Origin: Burkholderiaceae bacterium
GTDB taxonomy: Bacteria > Pseudomonadota > Gammaproteobacteria > Burkholderiales > Burkholderiaceae
Direction: 5' to 3'
NCBI GenBank assembly: GCA_017997515.1
Contig: JAGOEY010000016.1
Location: 1-17,269, forward strand
DNA: 17,269 nt
Numbering within the stretch: position 1 is the first letter of the stretch; each line of letters starts with the position of its first letter. Below, piece by piece: positions 1 to 6,869 of this stretch. Below the pieces are notes generated by a model, which was given only the letters and a program-made list of their open reading frames with translations, ran no database searches and had not been told where the DNA came from. Position numbers and translations under genes: made by a program.

Positions 1-353
1 CTGACGGCCTGTGGGCGTACCAGTTGGCCGTGGTGGTGGACGACGCCGCACAAGGCATCACCCACATCGTGCGCGGCGAAGACCTGGCCGACAACACCCC
101 GCGCCAGATCGTGCTGCAGCAGGCGCTGGGCGTGCCCACACCGCACTACCTGCACACCCCGCTGGTGCGCGCGGCCGATGGCGAAAAACTATCCAAACAG
201 AATGGCGCACAGCCATTGGACCTGGCCGATCCACTGGCCGCGCTAAACCTTGCCGCGGCCATGCTCGGCCTGCCGCCCGCGGCCAGTGACGCGGCGGACG
301 CGCTGCGGCAATGGGTGCCTGCGTGGCAGGCTCTCTACAATCCTGTCCCGTGA
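1..353 (+). CDS. gluQ: Glutamyl-Q tRNA(Asp) synthetase, C-terminal part (5' end outside window)
   Basis: GluQ activates glutamate and attaches it to the queuosine base of tRNA(Asp); it is a cytoplasmic paralogue of the GluRS catalytic domain without the anticodon-binding half. The open frame enters from the left edge (first full codon at 3) and gives 116 residues. Visible family features are the segment [19 protein letters not shown], followed by TPRQ, and then the class I synthetase KMSKS-equivalent [10 protein letters not shown]. The C-terminus stops soon after a short helical region, as expected for GluQ, and no anticodon-binding domain follows, which argues against GltX. About two thirds of the protein lies upstream of the window. 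The stop codon overlaps the proposed GTG start of trmB, so the two tRNA-modification genes are probably cotranscribed. Confidence 0.93.
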   Translation, partial: DGLWAYQLAVVVDDAAQGITHIVRGEDLADNTPRQIVLQQALGVPTPHYLHTPLVRAADGEKLSKQNGAQPLDLADPLAALNLAAAMLGLPPAASDAADALRQWVPAWQALYNPVP

Positions 354-1144
354 ACGCACCATCTTCTTCCCCCATTTCCTCGCTACCCCCTGAATCGTCT
401 CTGCCAACCGCAGAGCCTGCAGCCAGCGGTGACCCCAGGCCTGCGGGCAGTGCCCCGGCTGGTGTGACCCACCCCAAAACCATCAAGAGTTTTGTGCGCC
501 GCGCAGGCCGCACCACCGTGGGCCAAACCAAGGCGCTGCATGACCTGGGCCCCCAGTTTGTACTGCCCTACAGCCCGGCCCTGCTGGACTACGCCACCGC
601 CTTTGGCCGCTCCGCTCCGACGGTGTTGGAGATCGGTTTTGGCATGGGCGAAGCCACGGCACACATCGCCAGCGTGCGGCCCAACGACAATTTTTTGTGC
701 TGCGAAGTGCATGAGCCCGGCGTGGGGGCGCTGCTCAAACGTATTGGTGAGCAAAACATCTCCAACATCCGCATCCTTGCGCACGACGCGGTGGAAGTCA
801 TCGACCACATGCTGCCCGAGGCCAGCCTGGACGGGGTGCACATCTTCTTCCCCGACCCATGGCACAAGACCAAACACAATAAGCGCCGCCTGGTGCAGCC
901 AGCGCTCGTGGCCAAGCTGGCGGCCCGGCTCAAGCCCGGTGCCTACCTGCACTGCGCCACCGACTGGGAGCCCTATGCCATCCAGATGCTGGAAGTGCTG
1001 GGCGCTGAGCCACTGCTGCAGAACACGGCAACGGCAGCCAACGGTTATGCCGAAAAACCGGCCTACCGCCCCCTGACCAAGTTCGAAAACCGCGGCCTGC
1101 GGCTGGGGCACGGCGTGTGGGATCTGGTGTTCCGCCGGGTGTAG
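350..1144 (+). CDS. trmB: tRNA (guanine-N7-)-methyltransferase TrmB
   Basis: TrmB transfers a methyl group from S-adenosylmethionine to N7 of G46 in the variable loop of tRNAs. With the GTG start at 350 the protein has 264 residues. Residues 1-43 are a low-complexity Ser/Pro/Ala-rich leader, and the conserved part begins at [11 protein letters not shown]. The SAM-binding motif [10 protein letters not shown] lies near residues 94-103, the signature [15 protein letters not shown] near 166-180, and the C-terminal [18 protein letters not shown] is typical of the family. I prefer the GTG at 350 because it overlaps the gluQ stop (GTGA) and trims residues lacking family character. An in-frame ATG at 311 would add 13 residues and overlap gluQ by 43 bp; neither start has a strong Shine-Dalgarno sequence. 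Product identity is near certain; the start is not. Confidence 0.94.
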   Translation: MNAPSSSPISSLPPESSLPTAEPAASGDPRPAGSAPAGVTHPKTIKSFVRRAGRTTVGQTKALHDLGPQFVLPYSPALLDYATAFGRSAPTVLEIGFGMGEATAHIASVRPNDNFLCCEVHEPGVGALLKRIGEQNISNIRILAHDAVEVIDHMLPEASLDGVHIFFPDPWHKTKHNKRRLVQPALVAKLAARLKPGAYLHCATDWEPYAIQMLEVLGAEPLLQNTATAANGYAEKPAYRPLTKFENRGLRLGHGVWDLVFRRV

Positions 1145-1165
1145 GAAAGCCCGCCCACCAACCCA

Positions 1166-1249
1166 ATGTAAATACACCTGAATGCCCTTGATTGGCGCAG
1201 TTTATGCATTGACCTATCATGCATAACTTGCAACAGGATGTATTTACAT
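1166..1249. repeat. Nested inverted repeats over promoter and start codon
   Basis: The outer pair is a perfect 11-bp inverted repeat, ATGTAAATACA at 1166-1176 and TGTATTTACAT at 1239-1249. The right arm runs through the ribosome-binding spacer into the ATG at 1248. The inner pair is a perfect 8-bp repeat, TTATGCAT at 1202-1209 and ATGCATAA at 1219-1226, with a 9-bp spacer, and it overlaps the candidate -10 hexamer. The dyads have different centres (about 1207.5 and 1214), so they are not one continuous palindrome. They may be operators for one or two repressors; with the predicted transcription start, the left outer arm would lie upstream of -35 and act only as DNA. Confidence 0.6.
1192..1220 (+). 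promoter_or_regulatory. Candidate sigma-70 promoter of the binding-protein gene
   Basis: TTGGCG (1192-1197) and TATCAT (1215-1220) are separated by 17 bases, matching the housekeeping consensus at 4 of 6 and 5 of 6 positions. Transcription would start near 1227, giving a leader of about 20 nt that contains an AGGA ribosome-binding sequence (1235-1238). The -10 hexamer lies inside an inverted repeat (1202-1226), so the site is probably regulated. This is prediction by eye only. Confidence 0.45.
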
Positions 1250-2378
1250 GGATACAAGCAAACGCAAACTGCTCGGCGCAGCTGTAGCAACCGGCATGCT
1301 GGCAAGCGTAGCGCCACGCCGCGTGTGGAGCGCCCCCAGCGGAAGGCCGCTCATCGTTGGCCAGTCCGTTCCACTCACGGGTGCGGCCAGCGAGATTGGT
1401 CTGGCCTATGCGGGCGGTGCCAAGTTGTACCTCAGCAACTTCAACAGCCGTGCTGACAGTCCTGTGCGTATTGAAGTGCGCCAACTCGACGACGGCTACA
1501 GCGGAGAACGGGCTGCAGCCAATGCCACCAAGCTGCTGGCGGAAGGCGCGGAACTGCTGTTTGGCTTTGTGGGCACGGCCAGCAGCGCCGCAGGGGCCGC
1601 TGTTGCAAAGCAGCAGGGCGCCGTATTCCTTGCACCGTTTGCCGCGCCCGACTCACTGCGTGAGCCATCACAAGGCCATGTGTTTATGGTGCGCCCCAGC
1701 ATGGCGAATGAAGCTTTCAAGATGGTGCAGCACTGCGCCACGCTGGGCCTGACGCGTATTGCGGTGGTGGGTGAAGACGATGCCATGGGCCGCGCCGGAC
1801 TGGAGGCCGTGAACAAGGCTATTGTCGAACTCAAATTACCGCCGCTGGCAGCATCCGCCTTTATGCCCAGCAACAGCCGCCAGGTGGGCGCCGCCGTGGC
1901 CACCATCAAAGCGGCACAACCCCAGGCCATCATCCAGGCCGCGCTGTTTCAAAGCACAGCGGCATTTATCCAGCAGATGCGCAAGACCGGGTATATCGGC
2001 ACTTTCCTGAACTTTTCTGCCGTTGGCATCAACCCGCTCTACACCGCGCTGGGCAATGACATCGGCGGTGTGGTGGTCGCGCAGGTGGTGCCACCTCCGC
2101 GCAGCATGTCGGTGCCGGTAGTGCGCGAATACACCGCTGCCATCGAGAACAGCGACGAAAGCCCCAGCTATGAAAGCCTCGAAGGGTTCATTGCCGCCAA
2201 GGTGCTGGCCGAAGCAGTTCGCCGTGGTGGACGGGGGCCAGAGCTGCAGAAAACCCTGACCGCGATGCGCTCTTACGACGTGGGTGGTTTGTGGCTCAAC
2301 CTGCGCGCACGTCCGCGTGAAAACATGGCATCCATTGATTTGATCTCCATCACCGCTGACGGCCGGACGATCCGCTGA
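1248..2378 (+). CDS. ABC transporter substrate-binding protein, Leu/Ile/Val (LivK-like) family
   Basis: This 376-residue protein belongs to the type I periplasmic binding-protein fold used by branched-chain amino acid, amide and urea ABC importers. Residues 1 to about 29 are an export signal: a Lys/Arg n-region (DTSKRK), a hydrophobic stretch and a probable cleavage after WSA. The mature part opens with PLIVGQSVPLTGAASEIG, the usual first strand and loop of the family, and contains RIAVVGEDDAMGRAGLE near the start of the second lobe, the typical inter-domain region. The ATG is preceded by AGGA with a spacing of 9 nt. No permease or ATPase genes lie beside it, so it is an orphan that must borrow a transporter or serve a sensory role; such orphans are common in Comamonadaceae. 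The ligand cannot be predicted. The gene converges on the MFS gene with 15 bp between the stop codons and no visible terminator. Confidence 0.9.
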   Translation: MDTSKRKLLGAAVATGMLASVAPRRVWSAPSGRPLIVGQSVPLTGAASEIGLAYAGGAKLYLSNFNSRADSPVRIEVRQLDDGYSGERAAANATKLLAEGAELLFGFVGTASSAAGAAVAKQQGAVFLAPFAAPDSLREPSQGHVFMVRPSMANEAFKMVQHCATLGLTRIAVVGEDDAMGRAGLEAVNKAIVELKLPPLAASAFMPSNSRQVGAAVATIKAAQPQAIIQAALFQSTAAFIQQMRKTGYIGTFLNFSAVGINPLYTALGNDIGGVVVAQVVPPPRSMSVPVVREYTAAIENSDESPSYESLEGFIAAKVLAEAVRRGGRGPELQKTLTAMRSYDVGGLWLNLRARPRENMASIDLISITADGRTIR

Positions 2379-2393
2379 CACGGCACCGGCAAT

Positions 2394-3650
2394 TCACCGC
2401 TGGCGCAAGGGGTAGCGCCAGGCCATAAACACGTACACCAACGCGCCCACCACCAGCACCGCCGCAGCCACCTCCAGCGACACGGTAAAACCCTGCGCCC
2501 GGCTGCTGGTGTGCTGCAGCACCCACGGCACCATCAGCGGCCCGGCGATCTGGCCTGCGCCGTAGGTGGCGGTGATCAGCCCCATAAAACTGGCGGGTGC
2601 CACCGCCACCAGCCGCCGGGCTTCCTGCATGGCGAAGAAGGTGATCGCGGTGAACGGAAAACCCACCAGCAGGCTGCCCAGAAACAGCCCCACCACCGTG
2701 GGGCTCCAGGCGCTGGCGGCAATACCGGCGGCCTGCATCAGGTAACACGCGGCCAGCAGCATGCGGCGGTCCAGATGCAGGGGGATGCGGGTGGACAAAA
2801 ACGCGCCCACCATCACCCCCACACCCAAGATCGGCCAGAACAGGTCGAGCCAGAACGAGCCTGGCAACACGTCGCGCGCAATCACGGGCAAAAAGGTGGC
2901 GGTGATGATGTAGCCAAACCCGGCCAGGCCGTAGGCCAGCGCCAGCAAGGCTTTTTCTCCCGCGTGGCTGCGTTGCTGCGGGGTGTTTGCAGCGGCTGCT
3001 GTAGTGGCAGACGCTGCGGCCACCGGGGCCGGACCGCCAAAAATCGGCCACACCCTGGCCACCAGTGCAGCGGCCAGCACACCAAACACCGCCCAGCCCG
3101 TGGCAGCCCGCCAGTCCAGTGCCACCATACCGCTGACCATCAAGCCGGTAACGGCAATCCCCGCACCGGGGCCGATGTAAATCGCCCCGGCCCAGGCAGG
3201 TTGCCCCAGCGCCGCCAGCCGAGCCAGGCACCAGCCCGAGGTGAACACAAAGGTCACCGCACTGGCCACACCCGCAGCAAACCGCAGCGTGGGCCACACA
3301 CCCGGCCACTGCACAGCCATTGCAGCGGTCAACAAACACGTTGCCACCAGCCCGCCGCGCACCCAGGTGGTGTGCCGCACAGTGGGCAGCCAGGGGGCAC
3401 GCGCCCAGATCCACGGCTGGAAGGTGCATAACAAGGCCCCCACCAGGTAGCCAAAATAGTTGGCGCTGGCCAGCCAGCTGGCGGCGGGCAGGTTAACCAC
3501 GCCGTCGTGCAACATCATGGGCAACAAGGGGGTGAACGCAAAACGGCCAATACCCATGGCCACCGCCAAGGCCACCAGGCCCGCAAACACAATGGCCCGG
3601 GGCTGCACCGCCGGACGTACCGACGATTCAGTGCTTGCGACTACCGCCAT
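2394..3650 (-). CDS. YbfB/YjiJ-family MFS transporter
   Basis: This is a 418-residue inner-membrane protein with about twelve hydrophobic segments. The first helix carries the sequence VAMGIGRFAFTPLLPMM, which is characteristic of the YbfB/YjiJ branch of the major facilitator superfamily. A polar Ala/Thr/Gln-rich linker in the middle (PVAAASATTAAAANTPQQR and neighbours) separates the two six-helix halves as in other MFS proteins. I chose the ATG at 3650 because AGGGAG sits 7 nt upstream; the longer frame from a GTG at 3668 would place that ribosome-binding site inside the gene. The gene lies 78 bp downstream of the Crp/Fnr regulator on the same strand, so it may be cotranscribed with it or be its target. 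Substrate and direction of transport are unknown; drug or metabolite efflux is the usual guess for the family. Confidence 0.9.
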   Translation of the reverse strand: MAVVASTESSVRPAVQPRAIVFAGLVALAVAMGIGRFAFTPLLPMMLHDGVVNLPAASWLASANYFGYLVGALLCTFQPWIWARAPWLPTVRHTTWVRGGLVATCLLTAAMAVQWPGVWPTLRFAAGVASAVTFVFTSGWCLARLAALGQPAWAGAIYIGPGAGIAVTGLMVSGMVALDWRAATGWAVFGVLAAALVARVWPIFGGPAPVAAASATTAAAANTPQQRSHAGEKALLALAYGLAGFGYIITATFLPVIARDVLPGSFWLDLFWPILGVGVMVGAFLSTRIPLHLDRRMLLAACYLMQAAGIAASAWSPTVVGLFLGSLLVGFPFTAITFFAMQEARRLVAVAPASFMGLITATYGAGQIAGPLMVPWVLQHTSSRAQGFTVSLEVAAAVLVVGALVYVFMAWRYPLRQR

Positions 3651-3657
3651 GCCCGGG

Positions 3658-3663
3658 CTCCCT
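3658..3663 (-). promoter_or_regulatory. Ribosome-binding site that fixes the MFS start
   Basis: On the minus strand AGGGAG is followed by 7 nt and ATG. It supports the ATG at 3650 over the upstream in-frame GTG at 3668. Confidence 0.7.
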
Positions 3664-3728
3664 GGCACAGCTGCGCTTGTCTTGGTTGGTGTGTAGGCTT
3701 CATCGGGTTGCTATCGTATCTGCCCGGT

Positions 3729-4439
3729 TCAGGTGTCGTGCACCACCGCCTCCAGCGCGGCCACGGACACGATCTCAATGCGCCGGTAGCCCAGCTTCAG
3801 CACCCCGTCGCGCGCCAGTGCCGCCAGCTCTTTTGACAGGGTCTGGCGCGTGATGCCCAGCATCATGGCCAGGGCCTCCTGCGGCAGCGACACGGCGGGC
3901 CGCACGTCTGGCGACTGGGTGGCATCGCCACGGGCCAGTGTGAGTAACCGATGGGCCACACGGGCGCGCAGGCCGCGCAAGGTGGTGTCCTCCATCAGCC
4001 CGTACAAACCCCGCACCCGGGCCGCCAGCAGCGCCGCAATGGCCTGGGCAAAGGCCAGTCCCTGCATCTGCCGGGTGAACGCTGCGGGCGGCACCACCAA
4101 CACGTCGATGGCCGTGAGCGCTGTGGCGTCGTGGGTGCGTGGTGAGCCGTCCAGCAGGGAAATCTCGCCAAACCAGTTGCCGGGCTCCAGCACCGCAAGG
4201 ATCGCCTCACGCCCGTCCTGGCGCACGGTGGACACCTTGATCAGCCCTTGCACCAGCGCATAAAACCCGCCGCCCGCTGCCAGCGCTGCGTCGCCTTGGT
4301 GGAACAACATGGCGCCCGATGGCAGGCGCAGCACCTCGGCCTCGGCCAGAAGCGCCTGGCGTTCCGGCGCAGGCAAGGCCGCAAACCAGGGGTTGGCATG
4401 CAGGGCATCGAACCAGAGGCGCGGCAGGGTGGCGTTCAT
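3729..4439 (-). CDS. Crp/Fnr-family transcriptional regulator
   Basis: This 236-residue protein has the two-domain Crp/Fnr layout. Residues about 20-120 form a cyclic-nucleotide-binding beta-barrel with FHQGD near 46-50 and the phosphate-binding-cassette-like GEISLLDGSPRTHDATA at 91-107; the Gly-Glu and Arg positions that bind cAMP in E. coli Crp appear to be kept (E92, R101). A long dimerisation helix (about 125-155) leads to a winged helix at about 184-225 with recognition helix TRQTLSKEL. That helix has Gln where Crp and Fnr carry the base-reading Glu (RET), which suggests a half-site other than TGTGA or TTGAT. No N-terminal cysteine cluster of the FNR iron-sulfur type is seen. It is divergent from the HD gene, with a matching palindrome between them, and upstream of the MFS gene. 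Effector unknown. Confidence 0.92.
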   Translation of the reverse strand: MNATLPRLWFDALHANPWFAALPAPERQALLAEAEVLRLPSGAMLFHQGDAALAAGGGFYALVQGLIKVSTVRQDGREAILAVLEPGNWFGEISLLDGSPRTHDATALTAIDVLVVPPAAFTRQMQGLAFAQAIAALLAARVRGLYGLMEDTTLRGLRARVAHRLLTLARGDATQSPDVRPAVSLPQEALAMMLGITRQTLSKELAALARDGVLKLGYRRIEIVSVAALEAVVHDT

Positions 4440-4459
4440 CGCAGGGTATGCCCTTGGAT

Positions 4460-4475
4460 TGTCATATTTTTGACA
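4460..4475. promoter_or_regulatory. Candidate Crp/Fnr-type operator, TGTCA-N6-TGACA
   Basis: TGTCATATTTTTGACA is a perfect 5-6-5 dyad in the 95-bp divergent promoter between the Crp/Fnr gene and the HD gene. Crp and Fnr-type proteins bind dyads of exactly this size (TGTGA-N6-TCACA for Crp). The right arm forms part of a consensus -35 hexamer (TTGACA, 4470-4475). If TACAGT at 4498-4503 is the -10 of the HD gene, transcription starts near 4510 and the dyad is centred about 42 bp upstream, the class II activator position. It lies about 20-35 bp upstream of the regulator's own ATG, which also fits autoregulation. Confidence 0.5.
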
Positions 4476-4534
4476 GTTTAGCGGTGTAGCTGAAGCCTAC
4501 AGTGCGCCCACTACATCCACACGGAGACTCCACG

Positions 4535-5125
4535 ATGCAACACAAAGCAAACTTTCTGCGCATGCAGGACAGCACCCAGGCTGACTGGCAACTCATTGGT
4601 GGCGAGTTCATGCAGTTCACCACCGGCCTGCCCGACAGGGTCATCAAACACCTGCAAATTCTGGAGGGCGACTACGGCGGCTTCCCGGTAGACCGCTACA
4701 CCCATTCGCTGCAGACCGCCACCCGTGCGCTGCGTGATGGCCGTGACGAGGAATATGTGGTCTGCGCCTTGCTGCACGACATCGGCGACACGCTGGGCAG
4801 CTTTAACCACCCGGACATTGCCGCCGCCATCCTCAAGCCTTTTGTGAGTGACGAAAACCACTGGATGGTGCAGCACCACGGCATCTTCCAGGGCCACTAT
4901 TTCTTCCACCACATCGGGCTGGACCGCAATCTGCGCGATAACTTCAAGGCGCATCCCTCCTACGAGCGCACCGCCGAGTTCTGCGAGCTGTACGACAACC
5001 CGGCCTTCGACCCCAAGGCGGAAACCCTGCCCATCGAAGAATTCACGCCCATGCTGCGCCGCCTGATGGCCCAGCCACGCAATAGCGTTTACAAAGCCGC
5101 GCTCAAGACACCCGAACCCGCCTGA
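4535..5125 (+). CDS. HD-domain protein, PhnZ/MIOX-like (predicted diiron oxygenase or phosphohydrolase)
   Basis: This 196-residue soluble protein carries an HD metal site: H57 in YTHSLQTA, the doublet H81-D82 in ALLHDIGDTLG, a His cluster at H109/H114/H115 (ENHWMVQHHG), further His at 125-126, and a candidate distal Asp at 154 in ELYDNP. Size and motif spacing resemble COG4341 proteins, which include PhnZ, a mixed-valence diiron oxygenase related to inositol oxygenase, more than nucleotide phosphohydrolases such as RelA or dGTPase. I cannot tell oxygenase from hydrolase by eye. The ATG at 4535 has GGAG seven to eight nt upstream; an in-frame GTG at 4502 lacks such a site. The gene is first in a plus-strand series with the aldolase-family gene (30 bp gap) and the symporter gene (85 bp gap). 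It is divergent from the Crp/Fnr regulator. No phosphonate genes are visible nearby. Confidence 0.82.
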   Translation: MQHKANFLRMQDSTQADWQLIGGEFMQFTTGLPDRVIKHLQILEGDYGGFPVDRYTHSLQTATRALRDGRDEEYVVCALLHDIGDTLGSFNHPDIAAAILKPFVSDENHWMVQHHGIFQGHYFFHHIGLDRNLRDNFKAHPSYERTAEFCELYDNPAFDPKAETLPIEEFTPMLRRLMAQPRNSVYKAALKTPEPA

Positions 5126-5155
5126 ACCTCCGCCATACACCCAAGGAAACACCCC

Positions 5156-5923
5156 ATGAATGCCACCACCCCCTCCGACATCCAGAACATGGTCTCTGCC
5201 GAAGAATGGCAGCTGCGCGTCGACCTGGCCGCCTGTTACCGCCTGGTCGCGCTGTACGGCTGGAGCGACCTGGTCTTCACCCACATCAGCGCCCGCATCC
5301 CCGGCCCCGAGCACCATTTTTTGATCAACCCCTATGGCCTGATGTTCGACGAGATCACCGCGAGCAGCCTGGTCAAGGTGGACATGCAGTGCAACAAACT
5401 CATCGAATCGCCCTACCCCGTCAACCCCGCCGGTTTTGTGATCCACAGCTCGGTGCATGCCGCGCGTGAAGACGTGCAATGTGTGCTGCACACCCATACC
5501 CGGGCCGGTGTGGCGGTGAGCGCACAAAAGAACGGTGTGTTGCCCATCAGCCAGCAAAGCACCTTTGTGCTGGCATCGCTGGCGTACCACGGCTACGAAG
5601 GTGTGGCGTTCCGCGACGAAGAAAAGCCGCGCCTGCAGGCCGACCTGGGCGAGGCCAACTTCCTCATGCTGCGCAACCACGGCCTGCTGACCTGCGGCAA
5701 GACCATTGCCGACGCCTTCCTGGCCATGTACACCTTTGAAGCCGCGTGCAAGATCCAGATCGACGCACAGGCGGGCGGCGGTGAGCTGACCCAGGTGCAC
5801 CCGCAGATCCTCACCGGTGTGGCGCAGGCCATGAAGGTGCAGACCGGCGGGCTGGGTGGCGCGTTTGTGTGGCCGTCCCTCATCCGCAAGCTGGACCGAA
5901 CCGACCCGAGCTACAAGCAATAG
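5156..5923 (+). CDS. Class II aldolase/adducin family protein
   Basis: This 255-residue protein has the class II aldolase/adducin N-terminal fold, related to L-fuculose-phosphate aldolase and L-ribulose-5-phosphate 4-epimerase. The zinc ligands are visible as H112 and H114 (VLHTHTRAG) and H175 (LRNHGLLTCG). The position that aligns with the catalytic glutamate of FucA (E73) is within NPAGFVIHSSVHAA at 90-103 and appears to be glycine (G93), so ordinary retro-aldol chemistry is doubtful. FTHISARIPG near 41-50 is a typical N-terminal motif. AAGGAA lies 9 nt upstream of the ATG. The gene sits 30 bp after the HD gene and is probably cotranscribed with it; the pair suggests consecutive steps in one catabolic route. 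The substrate is unknown, and decarboxylase or dehydratase activity is also possible. Confidence 0.88.
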   Translation: MNATTPSDIQNMVSAEEWQLRVDLAACYRLVALYGWSDLVFTHISARIPGPEHHFLINPYGLMFDEITASSLVKVDMQCNKLIESPYPVNPAGFVIHSSVHAAREDVQCVLHTHTRAGVAVSAQKNGVLPISQQSTFVLASLAYHGYEGVAFRDEEKPRLQADLGEANFLMLRNHGLLTCGKTIADAFLAMYTFEAACKIQIDAQAGGGELTQVHPQILTGVAQAMKVQTGGLGGAFVWPSLIRKLDRTDPSYKQ

Positions 5924-5933
5924 TGCTTCGTTA

Positions 5934-5978
5934 TTGATAGCTGTCTGCGCAAGCCCTGCGTGCGCTAGAAGCCTATTT
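5934..5978 (+). repeat. Intergenic hairpin element, copy A
   Basis: A 45-nt segment begins TTGATAGCT, contains the stem GCGCA (5947-5951) pairing with TGCGC (5960-5964), and ends with TAGAAGCCTATTT. It aligns without gaps to copy B at 14446-14490, with identity in the first nine bases, both stem arms and most of the tail, while the loop differs. It lies between the aldolase-family and symporter genes. I have the impression that similar elements are widespread between genes in Comamonadaceae, but could not search. Confidence 0.6.
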
Positions 5979-6008
5979 CATTCATAAAACAAAGAAAAGA
6001 GACATTCC

Positions 6009-6866
6009 ATGGACAGTGCCGTCATCGTCACCCGTTTTTTGTTTGGCGCCTTGGCACTGGTCATGTTTGGCCTGGGGCTGTCGCTCACAGCGGCCGACTT
6101 CCAGCGCCTGCTGAAACACCCCAAGGCCGTCATGCTGGCACTCGGTCTGCAGGTCATCGGCCTGCCGCTGGCCTGTTACGCCATCATCACGGCCTTCGGG
6201 CTGCCGCCGGTGTTTGCCATCGGGCTGATGCTGCTGGCCGCGTCACCTGGCGGCATCTCGGCCAACCTGTTCTCGCACCTGTTTGGCGGCAACGTGGCGA
6301 TGAACATCTCGCTGACCGCCGTGAACACACTGCTGTCCATCGTCACCCTGCCCCTCATTGCCAACTGGGCCATCGCCCACTTTGCACAAAGCGGCCAGGT
6401 GGTGCCAATGCAGACCTCCAAGCTGCTGGAAGTGATTGCCATCGTGCTGATCCCCGTGCTGCTGGGCATGGCAGTGGCGCGCAAAGCGCCGGGCTTCTCG
6501 AATCGCATGGAAAAACCCGTCAAGATCTTCAGCGCCGTGGTGCTGGCCGTGGTCACCGTGCTGGCCATCGCGAAGGAGTGGGGTTCGCTGTCCACCACCT
6601 TCGTCCAGATCGGCCCGGCTGTGCTGCTGTTTAACCTGGTCAGCCTGTTCGCCGGTTATTACCTGAGCCGCGCCGCGGGGCTGGACAAACCCCTGTCCAC
6701 CGCCATTTGTTACGAGATCGGCATCCACAACTCCACACTGGCCATCTTTGTGGCCCTGAGTGTGCTGGGCAGTTACCAGCTGGCACTGCCTGCCGCGGTG
6801 TATTCCGTGGTGATGTACATCACGGCGCCGCTGTTTGGCTGGCTGGTGTTGAAGCGGCGCGGCTAA
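6009..6866 (+). CDS. Bile acid:sodium symporter family (BASS/SBF) permease
   Basis: This 285-residue integral membrane protein has about nine to ten hydrophobic helices. The fourth-helix region reads LLAASPGGISANLFSHL (about 75-91), followed by GGNVAMNISLT (93-103), the conserved discontinuous-helix segment of the family. The second conserved segment is EIGIHNSTLAI at 236-246; here His240 stands where structurally studied homologues carry a sodium-liganding Gln. Proteins of this family take up organic anions such as bile acids, pyruvate, pantothenate or other carboxylates with Na+. The gene follows the HD and aldolase-family genes, with a 45-nt hairpin element in the 85-bp gap, so it may be the uptake system for that pathway. 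Its stop codon lies 3 bp from the stop of the convergent amidohydrolase, with no terminator between. Confidence 0.9.
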   Translation: MDSAVIVTRFLFGALALVMFGLGLSLTAADFQRLLKHPKAVMLALGLQVIGLPLACYAIITAFGLPPVFAIGLMLLAASPGGISANLFSHLFGGNVAMNISLTAVNTLLSIVTLPLIANWAIAHFAQSGQVVPMQTSKLLEVIAIVLIPVLLGMAVARKAPGFSNRMEKPVKIFSAVVLAVVTVLAIAKEWGSLSTTFVQIGPAVLLFNLVSLFAGYYLSRAAGLDKPLSTAICYEIGIHNSTLAIFVALSVLGSYQLALPAAVYSVVMYITAPLFGWLVLKRRG

Positions 6867-6869
6867 GAC

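Noticed and set aside
2350..3429. Long minus-strand frame overlapping the MFS gene
   Set aside because: Its translation is Gly/Cys/Arg/His-rich without domains; it is a frame shadow of the MFS gene, which has clear family motifs and a ribosome-binding site.
4511..5920. 469-codon minus-strand frame opposite the HD and aldolase-family genes
   Set aside because: It spans two recognisable genes on the other strand and their gap, and has biased composition typical of antisense frames in GC-rich DNA.
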